A DNA stretch of 29,666 nt from an uncultured Flavobacteriales bacterium (lineage in GTDB: Bacteria > Bacteroidota > Bacteroidia > Flavobacteriales > UBA1820): the NCBI GenBank assembly GCA_938023515.1, contig CALJDR010000010.1, forward strand, positions 1 to 29,666, written 5' to 3'. Positions 7,246-14,581 of this stretch are shown in pieces. The translations under genes were made by a program, and so were the position numbers. The notes under the pieces are model-generated. The model worked only from the letters and a program-made list of their open reading frames with translations. It was not told where the DNA came from and made no database searches. How positions within the stretch are numbered: position 1 is the first letter of the stretch; each line of letters begins with the position of its first letter.

Positions 7246-7253
7246 CAAATGTA
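7246..7253 (-). promoter_or_regulatory. -7 box for lgt
   Basis: On the minus strand TACATTTG matches TAnnTTTG, about 31 nt before the lgt ATG. No clear TTG is present at the -33 position; that place is close to the GC-rich palindrome at 7269-7291. Confidence 0.5.
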
Positions 7254-7268
7254 ATAAAAAATTATGGG

Positions 7269-7291
7269 AAGCCCCCCTGTAGGGGGGACTT
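7269..7291. repeat. GC-rich palindrome between two divergent promoters
   Basis: AAG-C6-TGTA-G6-A-CTT: six C (7272-7277) face six G (7282-7287) around TGTA, and the flanking AAG/CTT pairs continue past a single extra A. It lies upstream of both the lgt -7 box (7246-7253) and the plus-strand promoter at 7297-7327, so it could be an operator. As RNA it would form a stable hairpin, but neither strand has a strong T-run next to it. Confidence 0.6.
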
Positions 7292-7296
7292 TATTG

Positions 7297-7327
7297 TTGA
7301 TAGTCCGGATAAAAGTGCCTATATTTA
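7297..7327 (+). promoter_or_regulatory. Bacteroidetes-type promoter for the acidic protein gene
   Basis: TTG at 7297-7299 and TATATTTA at 7320-7327 are separated by 20 nt, the expected spacing for the Bacteroidetes -33/-7 promoter (TTTG and TAnnTTTG; one mismatch in the -7 box). The start codon at 7379 would follow a leader of about 45 nt. Confidence 0.6.
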
Positions 7328-7378
7328 CGTGACATTTATCCAAGTTGAAAAAAAGCTGCGAAATCATACCGTTTACGA

Positions 7379-8722
7379 ATGAAATCACTGTTGTACGACG
7401 AATTACGGGAACTGGCCCGCAAAATACTCGAGGCTCCCGAAGGTGAAATTTCGTCCCTGCAGGGGGATGCCCGCGTGCTCTATGAAAAACTGACGGTCCT
7501 CCGGTATACGGAAGGATTGGTGGAAGAACTCCGCCAGTCTATGGAAACGGACGGGGAAGAGCCTGTGCAGGAGCCGGAAGCCGTGGAACCGATGGATGAC
7601 GACCTTGCCCCGGAAATGCCCGACGAACCGACTGAAACCCTATCGGAACAGTGCGGGGATGAACCACTTGCGGAAGAGACTCCGGAAGACGAGGAGGAAG
7701 ATATCCCGGTACAACAACAGCCGGAGATCGTCGAATCCGTAACTCAGACGACCGTTACCACAGTGGAACAGACGGTCGCCGTAGTACAGGAAGAAGATGA
7801 TACCGTGACCGTGGAAAAAACGGTGCGTGTAACTGAAAAGAAAACGACCGATAGGTCATACGACGATATACAACAATCGCTTTTCGGGGATGATCTGTTC
7901 ACCAAGGAACTCGATTTCGACCCCGATGAAGACCTTTTCGAGGATAAGGCCGACAGGAAAGCAGAAGCAGATCAGGTTTCCAATGAAAAAATAGTAATAG
8001 CCGATGACGCCGATCGCGTCGAAGCTACTGTCTATATAGAGGAAGAGGTTTCCATCGAAACGACCGATATTCCGGCTGGCGGTGTAGAAGAACTGCAAAA
8101 AGAGGAGAAGGAAAACGAGTCGGCTTCGTTCTTTTCTTTCCAGGTGGTGCAGGAAGAGGAGGAAGCCGAGAACAACGATGCCGGTACGGTAGCAGAAGAA
8201 AGCGGTGAAGAATCCGATTCAGAGGAGGAGAAGGCCTCGGAAATGCCGGAAGAACAGGCAGAAACCCTATCGGAGCAACAGGACGAGGAACAGCCGGAAG
8301 AGCAAGGGAAGGATATGCCCCAACAGGTTGCTTCTGAGCCCGAAGAGACACCAGACGATGCCTCTGAGAATAAAGAAGAAAAAAAGAGGGAAGAGGCAGT
8401 TCCTGAAAAAGCCCGTACGCTGAACGATACGGCAGCCCAAAAAGAGGAAGACCGACGGCCTTCGCTGAACGAGATATTGGCGGCCAGTGATGTGAAAATG
8501 GATCTGAACGACCGTATCGCCTTTATCAACCATCTGTTCGATGGGGACGCGGAAGCGTTTGAAACATCGGTGAGCTACATATTTTCCCTCACGGATATCG
8601 ACGTAGCCAACGAATATATCATCGAGATACTCAAGCCTTCGTATAACAACTGGTTTGAAAAGGAAAAATACGAGCGCCGTTTTTCGGAGATCGTCCTGCG
8701 CCATTTCATGAACAAGAAATAG
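7379..8722 (+). CDS. Highly acidic protein with conserved-looking ends, function unknown
   Basis: I do not recognise a family. The 447 residues fall into three parts. Residues 1-58 are an ordinary helical segment (LLYDELRELARKILEAPEG, then YTEGLVEELRQSM). Residues about 59-355 are a low-complexity region dominated by E, D, Q, V and T, with two similar units: MPDEPTETLSEQCGDE and MPEEQAETLSEQQDEE. The bases coding these units also share GAAACCCTATCGGA, so the spacer grew at least partly by duplication. Residues about 360-447 return to normal composition (LNDRIAFINHLFDGDAEAF, then SYNNWFEKEKYERRFSEI). There is no signal peptide or membrane segment. It is monocistronic with its own promoter and terminator. 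A cytoplasmic adaptor with two folded ends joined by a disordered acidic tether is a plausible reading only. Confidence 0.8.
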   Translation: MKSLLYDELRELARKILEAPEGEISSLQGDARVLYEKLTVLRYTEGLVEELRQSMETDGEEPVQEPEAVEPMDDDLAPEMPDEPTETLSEQCGDEPLAEETPEDEEEDIPVQQQPEIVESVTQTTVTTVEQTVAVVQEEDDTVTVEKTVRVTEKKTTDRSYDDIQQSLFGDDLFTKELDFDPDEDLFEDKADRKAEADQVSNEKIVIADDADRVEATVYIEEEVSIETTDIPAGGVEELQKEEKENESASFFSFQVVQEEEEAENNDAGTVAEESGEESDSEEEKASEMPEEQAETLSEQQDEEQPEEQGKDMPQQVASEPEETPDDASENKEEKKREEAVPEKARTLNDTAAQKEEDRRPSLNEILAASDVKMDLNDRIAFINHLFDGDAEAFETSVSYIFSLTDIDVANEYIIEILKPSYNNWFEKEKYERRFSEIVLRHFMNKK

Positions 8723-8737
8723 TAAATACCGGATCTG

Positions 8738-8769
8738 AAAAAACCCGCACCTTTTGGTGCGGGTTTTTT
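8738..8769. terminator. Bidirectional terminator between convergent genes
   Basis: AAAAAACCCGCACC (8738-8751) pairs with GGTGCGGGTTTTTT (8756-8769) around TTTT. Each strand reads a GC stem followed by six T. It serves the plus-strand gene ending at 8722 and the ribosomal operon ending at 8789. Confidence 0.95.
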
Positions 8770-8788
8770 ATTGTACCGGTAATGGGAT

Positions 8789-9619
8789 TTACGCGATGGT
8801 CACGCGAACGAACCCTACTACCTTCAGGTCTTTATTCACCGAGGATACATACTGGGCAACGGATACTTTGTTGTCGATGATGTAGTCTTGGTTGACCAGT
8901 GTGTTGTCCTTGAAGAAACGCGAAAGCTTTCCTTTGGCGATGTTATCGAGCATAGCTTCCGGCTTGCCTTCCTTGCGGAGCAGTTCTTTGGCGATCTCGA
9001 TCTCCTTTTCTATCACGTCTTTGGCTACGCCGGCTTCGTCCAAGGCGATGGGGTTCATCGCGGCAGCCTGCATGGCTACGTTATGGGCGGCCTCTTTGGC
9101 GCCTTCCACGTTAGCGGACATACCTACCAGAGTGGCAAGTTTGTTGCCGTTGTGGATATAGCTGCCTACCAGCGGAGCTTCGAGGTGGGCCAGGTTGCTG
9201 ATCTCGATCTTTTCACCGATCACGCCGGTCTGCTCGATGAGCTTTTCAGCTACGGTGATACCTTTGAACGGAACTTTGAGGAAATCCTCTACCGTCTGTG
9301 CATTGCTGCTCAGGACCAGTTCGGCCAGTTCGCGGGCCAGGGTCACGAAAGATTCGTTCTTGCCTACAAAGTCAGTCTCGCAGTTCAGGGCTACGATGGC
9401 ACCTTTGGTAGCATCGGCATTTACCACGGCGATCACCGCACCTTCCGAGGAATTGCGGTCTGCACGATTGGCGGCCACTTTCTGGCCTTTCTTGCGCAGG
9501 ATCTCGATGGCCTTCTCAAAATCGCCGTCCGCTTCCACGAGGGCTTTTTTGCAGTCCATCATTCCGGCGCCGGTCTGTTGGCGCAGTTTGTTTACGTCTG
9601 CGGCTGTTATGTTTGCCAT
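8789..9619 (-). CDS. tsf: Translation elongation factor Ts
   Basis: EF-Ts exchanges GDP for GTP on EF-Tu in the cytosol. The 276-residue sequence starts with ITAADVNKLRQQTGAGMMDC, the UBA-like N-terminal domain that contacts EF-Tu, and carries the TDFVGKN block (82-88) whose Asp-Phe pair disrupts the Mg/GDP site of EF-Tu. The dimerization region follows with IQAAA-type helices such as NVAMQAAAMNPIAL. The length is normal for the short-type family. It is the last gene of the rplM-rpsI-rpsB-tsf unit, 27 nt after rpsB, and ends at the bidirectional terminator 8738-8769. Confidence 0.97.
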   Translation of the reverse strand: MANITAADVNKLRQQTGAGMMDCKKALVEADGDFEKAIEILRKKGQKVAANRADRNSSEGAVIAVVNADATKGAIVALNCETDFVGKNESFVTLARELAELVLSSNAQTVEDFLKVPFKGITVAEKLIEQTGVIGEKIEISNLAHLEAPLVGSYIHNGNKLATLVGMSANVEGAKEAAHNVAMQAAAMNPIALDEAGVAKDVIEKEIEIAKELLRKEGKPEAMLDNIAKGKLSRFFKDNTLVNQDYIIDNKVSVAQYVSSVNKDLKVVGFVRVTIA

Positions 9620-9646
9620 TTTGTTTTCTCCTTTACTAAAAATTAA

Positions 9647-10438
9647 TTATTCTGCTTCTTTCTCCTCGGCTTTGGAGGCTTCTGCGGCCTCTGCCTGAGG
9701 TTCTTCCTGCTTAGCATCGGCTTCTTTGCCGGCATCTTCCTTCTGGCTTTTACGTTCAGCCAAGCCGTCTACGATGCACTCGGACAGGTAAGAAACGATT
9801 TTCTGGATGGATTTGCCCGCATCGTCGTTGGCCGGGATGGCGAAATCGACGCTGGACGGGTCGGTATTGGTGTCCACCATAGCAAATACCGGGATACCGA
9901 GCTTGTGGGCTTCGTTTACGGCGATGTGCTCATGCATGGCGTCGATCACGAAGATAGCGCCCGGCAGGCGGGTCATATCGGCGATAGAGCCCAGGTTCTT
10001 TTCGAGGTTCTCGCGGGTACGGTCGATCTGGAGCTTTTCACGCTTGGACAGGGTGTTGAACGTACCGTCGGTCTTCATCCGGTCGATGGAGGACATTTTC
10101 TTCACAGCCTTGCGGATAGTGACGAAGTTGGTAAGCATACCACCGGGCCAACGCTCGGTGATGTACGGCATTCCCATTTTGTCGGAGAGCTCAGCTACGA
10201 TCTCTTTGGCCTGTTTCTTGGTAGCTACGAACATGATCTTGCGGCCCGAGGCGGCTATTTTCTTCAGTGCCTCGCCGGCTTCTTCCATCTTGGCTGCGGT
10301 CTTGTGCAGGTCGATGATGTGGATGCCGTTGCGCTCCATGAAGATGTACGGAGCCATTTTAGGATGCCATTTGCGGGTCAGGTGGCCGAAATGAACGCCT
10401 GCGTCGAGCAGATCCTGAATATTGATTTTCTGTGCCAT
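9647..10438 (-). CDS. rpsB: 30S ribosomal protein S2 with acidic C-terminal extension
   Basis: S2 joins the 30S subunit late and helps hold S1. Signature blocks: IQDLLDAGVHFGHLTRKWHPKM at the start, then RWPGGMLTNF and PGAIFVIDAMHEHIAVNEAHKLGIPV, all standard for S2. The core ends near residue 225; the remaining 38 residues are mostly E, A and K (EADAKQEEPQAEAAEASKAEE), an extension common in Bacteroidetes S2 and probably disordered. The gene is followed by tsf (27 nt) and preceded by a 174-nt gap after rpsI that is too long for simple operon spacing and may hold a leader. Confidence 0.97.
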   Translation of the reverse strand: MAQKINIQDLLDAGVHFGHLTRKWHPKMAPYIFMERNGIHIIDLHKTAAKMEEAGEALKKIAASGRKIMFVATKKQAKEIVAELSDKMGMPYITERWPGGMLTNFVTIRKAVKKMSSIDRMKTDGTFNTLSKREKLQIDRTRENLEKNLGSIADMTRLPGAIFVIDAMHEHIAVNEAHKLGIPVFAMVDTNTDPSSVDFAIPANDDAGKSIQKIVSYLSECIVDGLAERKSQKEDAGKEADAKQEEPQAEAAEASKAEEKEAE

Positions 10439-10612
10439 TTTTAAATTTTCTTTTGTCTTAGTTTACCTTCTGTTAGCTTTAACTCGTGCAACCTGCAAGT
10501 AGCCCGTTGTTTTTCGGAGTCTTGCCGGTTTGGATACTAAACTAATCTGCACTTTATTAAGTATGAGTAACAGAACTTGTTTGAACTTTTTAAAAAAATA
10601 ATATCCTCCGGA
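10439..10612 (-). promoter_or_regulatory. Long rpsI-rpsB intergenic leader, possible control region
   Basis: The 174-nt gap is AT-rich near both genes with a more GC-rich centre. On the minus strand GCAAG (10525-10521) can pair with CTTGC (10499-10495), enclosing an inner CCG/CGG pair (10517-10515 with 10506-10504). Just after the rpsI stop, ATCC-GGA-GGAT followed by a T-run could be a weak terminator. I see no good TAnnTTTG box. S2 synthesis is autoregulated through a leader in other bacteria, but I cannot match that motif here. Confidence 0.35.
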
Positions 10613-10999
10613 TTAACGTTTGGAGAACTGGAAACGACGGCGGGCTTTCTTCTGACCGAATTTCTTGCGCTCTACCATACGAGGGTCGCGCATGAGCAGT
10701 TTTTCGGGCTTAAGTTTCAGGCGGTATTCCGGGTTCACCTCGCACAGGGCGCGGGAAATACCCAGACGGATAGCTTCGGCCTGGCCGGTGATACCACCGC
10801 CTTCTACCGTAGCTACTACGTCGAAAGTGCCTTTAGTGTCCGTCAATGCGAACGGCTGGTCGAGTTTTACGCGCAGCATGTCCGTATTGAAATACTCCGC
10901 TGCAGGGCGTTTGTTGACCGTGATCTCGCCTTTTCCTTCGGAAAGGTAAACGCGGGCTACGGAAGTCTTGCGGCGCCCGATAGTGTGAATGGTTGCCAT
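10613..10999 (-). CDS. rpsI: 30S ribosomal protein S9
   Basis: S9 is a 30S head protein whose C-terminal tail reaches the P-site tRNA. The 128-residue sequence has the expected start ATIHTIGRRKTSVARVYLSEGKG, the GGGITGQAEAIRLGISRAL core, and the basic tail ending RRRFQFSKR, where the final Arg contacts the tRNA anticodon stem in characterised ribosomes. Its ATG shares one base with the rplM stop (TAATG), so translation of the two is probably coupled. The pair rplM-rpsI is conserved across bacteria. Confidence 0.98.
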   Translation of the reverse strand: MATIHTIGRRKTSVARVYLSEGKGEITVNKRPAAEYFNTDMLRVKLDQPFALTDTKGTFDVVATVEGGGITGQAEAIRLGISRALCEVNPEYRLKLKPEKLLMRDPRMVERKKFGQKKARRRFQFSKR

Positions 11000-11454
11000 T
11001 ACTTAATGTCGTTAAGGTTGATTAATACTGGTTTCTGGGCCTGCTGCTGGTGTTCGGCGTCTGCATAGATGAAAATGTTCTTCTGCAGGGCTTCTCCCAG
11101 GCGGTTTTTGGGAAGCATTCCCTTGAGGGCGGCACGTATGATGCGGGTGGGGTCTTTAGCCATCAGCTTGCGTGCGGTAAGCGTCCTCTGTCCTCCGGGG
11201 TAGCCGGTGTAACGGGTGTAAACTTTCCCGTCCATCTTCTTGCCCGAGAGAACAATTTTCCCGGCATTAATGATAACGACGTTATCACCACAGTCCGCGT
11301 TGGGCGTAAAGCAGGGCTTATACTTGCCGCGGGCTATGTTGGCAACTTTAGAAGCGAGGCGTCCAAGCGTCTGCCCTTCGGCGTCGACCAGGACCCACTT
11401 TTTGTCGGCCGCTTCTTTGTTTACCGAAACTGTTCTGTAACTCAATGTGTTCAT
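10999..11454 (-). CDS. rplM: 50S ribosomal protein L13
   Basis: L13 is an early-assembling 50S protein that binds 23S rRNA. The 151-residue sequence has VDAEGQTLGRLASKVANIARGK, then DNVVIINAGKIVLSGKK, YTRYTGYPGGQR and ALKGMLPKNRLG, all family hallmarks. Length is normal. It leads the rplM-rpsI-rpsB-tsf unit. A matching -7 box with a hairpin at the predicted RNA 5' end lies upstream (11488-11515). Confidence 0.98.
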   Translation of the reverse strand: MNTLSYRTVSVNKEAADKKWVLVDAEGQTLGRLASKVANIARGKYKPCFTPNADCGDNVVIINAGKIVLSGKKMDGKVYTRYTGYPGGQRTLTARKLMAKDPTRIIRAALKGMLPKNRLGEALQKNIFIYADAEHQQQAQKPVLINLNDIK

Positions 11455-11487
11455 TACTGTACTTAAATATGTTAAAAAATGTTCAAA

Positions 11488-11515
11488 TCCCCACTTTTAG
11501 GGGAGTGCAAATTTA
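11488..11515 (-). promoter_or_regulatory. -7 box and 5' hairpin upstream of rplM
   Basis: On the minus strand TAAATTTG (11515-11508) is an exact TAnnTTTG match, 54 nt before the rplM ATG. Directly after it TCCCCTAAAAGTGGGGA (11504-11488) forms a short hairpin that would sit at the very 5' end of the transcript. A -33 TTG is not evident. The wider gap 11455-11608 holds nothing else I can name. Confidence 0.5.
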
Positions 11516-11608
11516 CTATTATTTTTTCTATATTTCCTAATTCCGGATGCATTTTTTACGTCCGTGCGCATACCGTAGGCCTAAACGCGGGATGCCAAGG
11601 CCGGGAGG

Positions 11609-12949
11609 CTACCGGAAAAGCCGCAGGATGTCGTTCCCGAAGGCCAGTACCATGATGAGGATCAGCAGGAAGAAGCCGATCATCTGCGCCCATTCGAGTA
11701 CTTTTTCGGAGGGTTGCCGCCGGGTGATCATCTCATAGAGGATGAAGACCGCATGGCCGCCGTCCAGCGCCGGGATAGGCAGGATATTGATCACCGCCAG
11801 CATGATGGACAAAAAGGCCGTAAGCTGCCAGAAAGCCGCCCAATCCCAAACAGGAGGGAACAGGCTTCCCATCGTGATGACGCTGCCTACGCTTTTGTAG
11901 GCCCCGCTTTCGGGATTCACCAGTTTTTTGACCTGCGCCCAGTAGTTAGCCAGTTTATCCCCTGTGACACCCACGCCGCGCACCAGGGAGGCAAAGAAGC
12001 CGTAATGCTTTTCGGTGACGGTAAATACTTTGTTCTGTATCAGCACCGACGGGGACTGGTCGTTGACTACACCCAGCATCCCTTCGGGCGATACTTTGGC
12101 CCCGATAAAGAGGGTCGTGTCCCCGCGTTGGGTCTCCAGGATGACATCCCCTCCGGCATGGGCCATCAGGGTGGGTTTGGCCATATCGAAGAACGGGATC
12201 GGCGTGCCGGACACCGAACGGATCACATCGCCGGGCTTCAGGCCGGACGAGATGTTGAGTGAAGTATCGGGAACCGCGCCGACGATGAACGGGACGCGCG
12301 GGTAATAGAAGTACGGGTTTTGGTGGTCTTTGAATATGTCGATGAAATTCACGGGGATAGCCAAAGTGGTATCCCGCCCGTCGCGCTGGACGGTAACTTC
12401 CGAACCCAGCAGAATCGCCGAATAGGTGTCAAAGAATTTCTCGTATTCTTTCCCGTCGATCGATACGATCCTGTCCCCGGTCTTCAGGCCGATAGTGGCG
12501 GCCAGGGTCGAATCGGTGATGGCAATGCCGTCCTTTATGTCGCGGGAAGCGATGTAGGTTTCCCCGTATTTGTAGGTCATCATCGAGTAGATGAACCAGG
12601 CCAGCAGGACATTCATCACCACGCCGCCCACAATAATGATCAGGCGTTGCCAGGCGGGTTTGGAGCGGTATTCCCAGGGTTTCGGCGGTTGTTTCAGCGC
12701 TTCGGTGTCCATCGATTCGTCCACCATGCCCGCAATCTTGCAGTAGCCGCCCAAAGGGAGCCAGCCGATGCCGTATTCGGTCTCGCCGATCTTCTTTTTG
12801 AACAGGGAGAACTTCGGGTTGAAGAATATGTAGAATTTGTCGACGCGTGCACCGAAGAATTTTGCTGCCAGGTAATGTCCCAATTCGTGGATGGTGACCA
12901 GAATGGTCAGCGAAAGGATGAATTGGAGGATGCGTATGAGTATGTCCAA
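11609..12949 (-). CDS. rseP: RseP/site-2 protease family membrane zinc metalloprotease
   Basis: RseP-type proteases cut single-pass membrane proteins within the bilayer, often anti-sigma factors or leftover signal peptides. The first membrane segment carries the zinc motif HELGH (21-25), and the C-terminal membrane segment carries NILPIPALDGGH (388-399) with the third ligand Asp of LDGGH. Between them lie a GWLPLGGYCKIAGM membrane-reentrant block and two PDZ-like regions (about 150-210 and 235-300: GLKTGDRIVSIDG and GLKPGDVIRSVSG). Length 446 fits. The upstream recO is 114 nt away across a dispersed inverted repeat. The target of this enzyme cannot be told from the window. Confidence 0.95.
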   Translation of the reverse strand: MDILIRILQFILSLTILVTIHELGHYLAAKFFGARVDKFYIFFNPKFSLFKKKIGETEYGIGWLPLGGYCKIAGMVDESMDTEALKQPPKPWEYRSKPAWQRLIIIVGGVVMNVLLAWFIYSMMTYKYGETYIASRDIKDGIAITDSTLAATIGLKTGDRIVSIDGKEYEKFFDTYSAILLGSEVTVQRDGRDTTLAIPVNFIDIFKDHQNPYFYYPRVPFIVGAVPDTSLNISSGLKPGDVIRSVSGTPIPFFDMAKPTLMAHAGGDVILETQRGDTTLFIGAKVSPEGMLGVVNDQSPSVLIQNKVFTVTEKHYGFFASLVRGVGVTGDKLANYWAQVKKLVNPESGAYKSVGSVITMGSLFPPVWDWAAFWQLTAFLSIMLAVINILPIPALDGGHAVFILYEMITRRQPSEKVLEWAQMIGFFLLILIMVLAFGNDILRLFR

Positions 12950-13001
12950 GATCGGTATGGTGTTTTTTGTTTCTTATTTATTCATCGATTTTCCGGTATT
13001 G

Positions 13002-13040
13002 ACTTTCTTTGGCTGCCCAAAAGAAAGTTACAAAGAAAAC
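13002..13040. repeat. Dispersed inverted repeat, copy 1
   Basis: ACTTTCTTT (13002-13010) and AAAGAAAGT (13020-13028) are inverted arms. The 23-nt block 13018-13040, which starts CAAAAGAAAGTTAC, occurs again without a mismatch at 29636-29658, and the left arm is also similar there. It sits between the recO 3' end and the rseP start. Confidence 0.85.
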
Positions 13041-13063
13041 GGCCGGGCCAAATATACGGCATT

Positions 13064-13801
13064 TTATTTTTCTTCTTCCCCGGGGAAATGCTCCAGGAGT
13101 GTTAATTGTTGCAGGAATTCCAGCGAACGGGGCGTATGGAACCCCTCTATGTGCAAGGAAAAATAAGCGGTCAGGATACGCCATAGTTTCCGATAATTGG
13201 CTGCGTCGGAAATGTCGGCATCGCGCCGTACATCTCCCAGGGAAAAGAAGAGGGCCGCATTATTGGGCGTCAGGTAGTATTTGTGGGGCGGTTTCTGGAG
13301 CGAAAATTCCCCCGACTGCATATCGAAATACCCGGCGGAACAATCCCCGGCGTTGTCGGGGGCAAAACCCAGCAATCGGGCCAATTGGTAGGTATAGCGC
13401 AGGCAGATATATTTTTCGGCCTCCGAGCAAAGCGAAAGGATGCACTGATAGAGGAAATCGTAGAGTTCCGGGCCGCTTTCGCGCCCTTTTATGGTGAGGG
13501 CTGTCAGTTCGCAAATAAACAGCAACTGTGCCGACCGGTAGGGGGGCAGGCACGAAATATCCGCTTGATGTGTGTCCGGGCTGATCTCCCGCACGACTTG
13601 CATGGCGTCGCCCCGGGCATGGGCCAATACGAGGTTAACGAGGCTTCCGGGCTGTGTTTCCGTCAGTTTGGCCGAAGTGCGGCCGGTGGCTACCCCGCGA
13701 AGGATCACAGGAATCTTTTCCGATGGGGTAAGCACGTCCAGTATCACACTCGAAGAGAGGTATGGGGTCCGGCGAAGGATGATACCGTCCGTAGTGGTCA
13801 T
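13064..13801 (-). CDS. recO: DNA repair protein RecO
   Basis: RecO works with RecR (and RecF) to load RecA on SSB-coated DNA during gap repair. The N-terminal OB-fold shows as MTTTDGIILRRTPYLSSSVILDVLTPSEKIPVI..RGVATGR, a common Bacteroidetes RecO opening. A helical middle follows with YRSAQLLFICELTALTIKG, and LARLLGFAPD around residue 155 is the conserved RecO C-terminal block. Length 245 is normal. The start overlaps the plsC stop by 4 nt (ATGA), so it is coupled to plsC. The overall sequence is divergent, as usual for RecO, but the block order is convincing. Confidence 0.9.
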   Translation of the reverse strand: MTTTDGIILRRTPYLSSSVILDVLTPSEKIPVILRGVATGRTSAKLTETQPGSLVNLVLAHARGDAMQVVREISPDTHQADISCLPPYRSAQLLFICELTALTIKGRESGPELYDFLYQCILSLCSEAEKYICLRYTYQLARLLGFAPDNAGDCSAGYFDMQSGEFSLQKPPHKYYLTPNNAALFFSLGDVRRDADISDAANYRKLWRILTAYFSLHIEGFHTPRSLEFLQQLTLLEHFPGEEEK

Positions 13802-14541
13802 CGTCCGGCCTCTTCCAGTCGGGAGTCCAGCAGGTCGAATACGCGCTGTTTCAGCGCTTCCTTATCCGCGATGGTCATTCCGGTTGTCTCGATCGGGTCG
13901 TCGATTATGGCCCGGAGGATGCCCGGATGCCCTTCATGGGGCTTCTCACTGGGAAACAGGCGGCAGTTGTCCAGGAAAGTGACGGGCAGGATAGGGATGC
14001 CGCAGTCGATAGCGATCACGAACGCACCGTCCTTGAACGGGATCAGGCGTTTGGTGATATGTTTGGAAGTTCCCTCGGGATAGATGCAGATGCTGCGCCC
14101 GCGGGCTATTTCGGCTTTGGCTTTGGGGAGTACGCCCCGGCGGGATTCCAGTGAAGTGCGCTCCACCATGATATTGGATGCCCGGTATATCCAGCCGAAC
14201 ACGGGGATACGGGCCAGGGATTCTTTTCCGATGAACATCATGGGAAGAGGCACTGCCACATAACTGAGCATGATATCCAGAATGGAAGAATGGTTGGCGA
14301 CCACCATGTACTGCCGTTTGCGGTCGATCTTCTTACGTCCTTTCACGCAGAAGATAAAGCCGGACAACAGCAGGATCAGAAAACTCCATATGCGCGCCAG
14401 TACGGAGAAAAAACCGTAAAAACGCGGTGTGGAGACCGAGATGAGCAACAGTGGGGACAGTCCGAGCGTCACCAGGCTGGCCATTACTGCGGCCCATAGC
14501 TTCCATATTTTCCGCAGGATGTTTTGTATCAGGGTTATCAT
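13798..14541 (-). CDS. plsC: 1-acyl-sn-glycerol-3-phosphate acyltransferase (PlsC/LPLAT family)
   Basis: PlsC acylates lysophosphatidic acid to phosphatidic acid at the inner membrane. The N-terminus has two hydrophobic stretches (about 15-40 and 48-65). The catalytic motif NHSSILD (83-89) supplies H84 and D89 of HX4D. The second block is RASNIMVERT (120-129), the third IYPEGTSK (153-160), and the fourth GIPILPVTF. These four blocks in order define the LPLAT family. Some relatives act on other acyl acceptors such as lipids with amine head groups, so the exact acceptor is inferred. The gene overlaps recO downstream and lies 40 nt after the thioesterase gene. Confidence 0.93.
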   Translation of the reverse strand: MITLIQNILRKIWKLWAAVMASLVTLGLSPLLLISVSTPRFYGFFSVLARIWSFLILLLSGFIFCVKGRKKIDRKRQYMVVANHSSILDIMLSYVAVPLPMMFIGKESLARIPVFGWIYRASNIMVERTSLESRRGVLPKAKAEIARGRSICIYPEGTSKHITKRLIPFKDGAFVIAIDCGIPILPVTFLDNCRLFPSEKPHEGHPGILRAIIDDPIETTGMTIADKEALKQRVFDLLDSRLEEAGR

Positions 14542-14581
14542 CTTGTATGTGTGCTTTTTTCAGATGTTTTCGGCCCGGGAA

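Noticed and set aside
7269..7291. C6-TGTA-G6 hairpin as an intrinsic terminator
   Set aside because: Neither strand has a proper T-run next to the stem, and it lies upstream of two divergent promoters, where no transcript needs ending.
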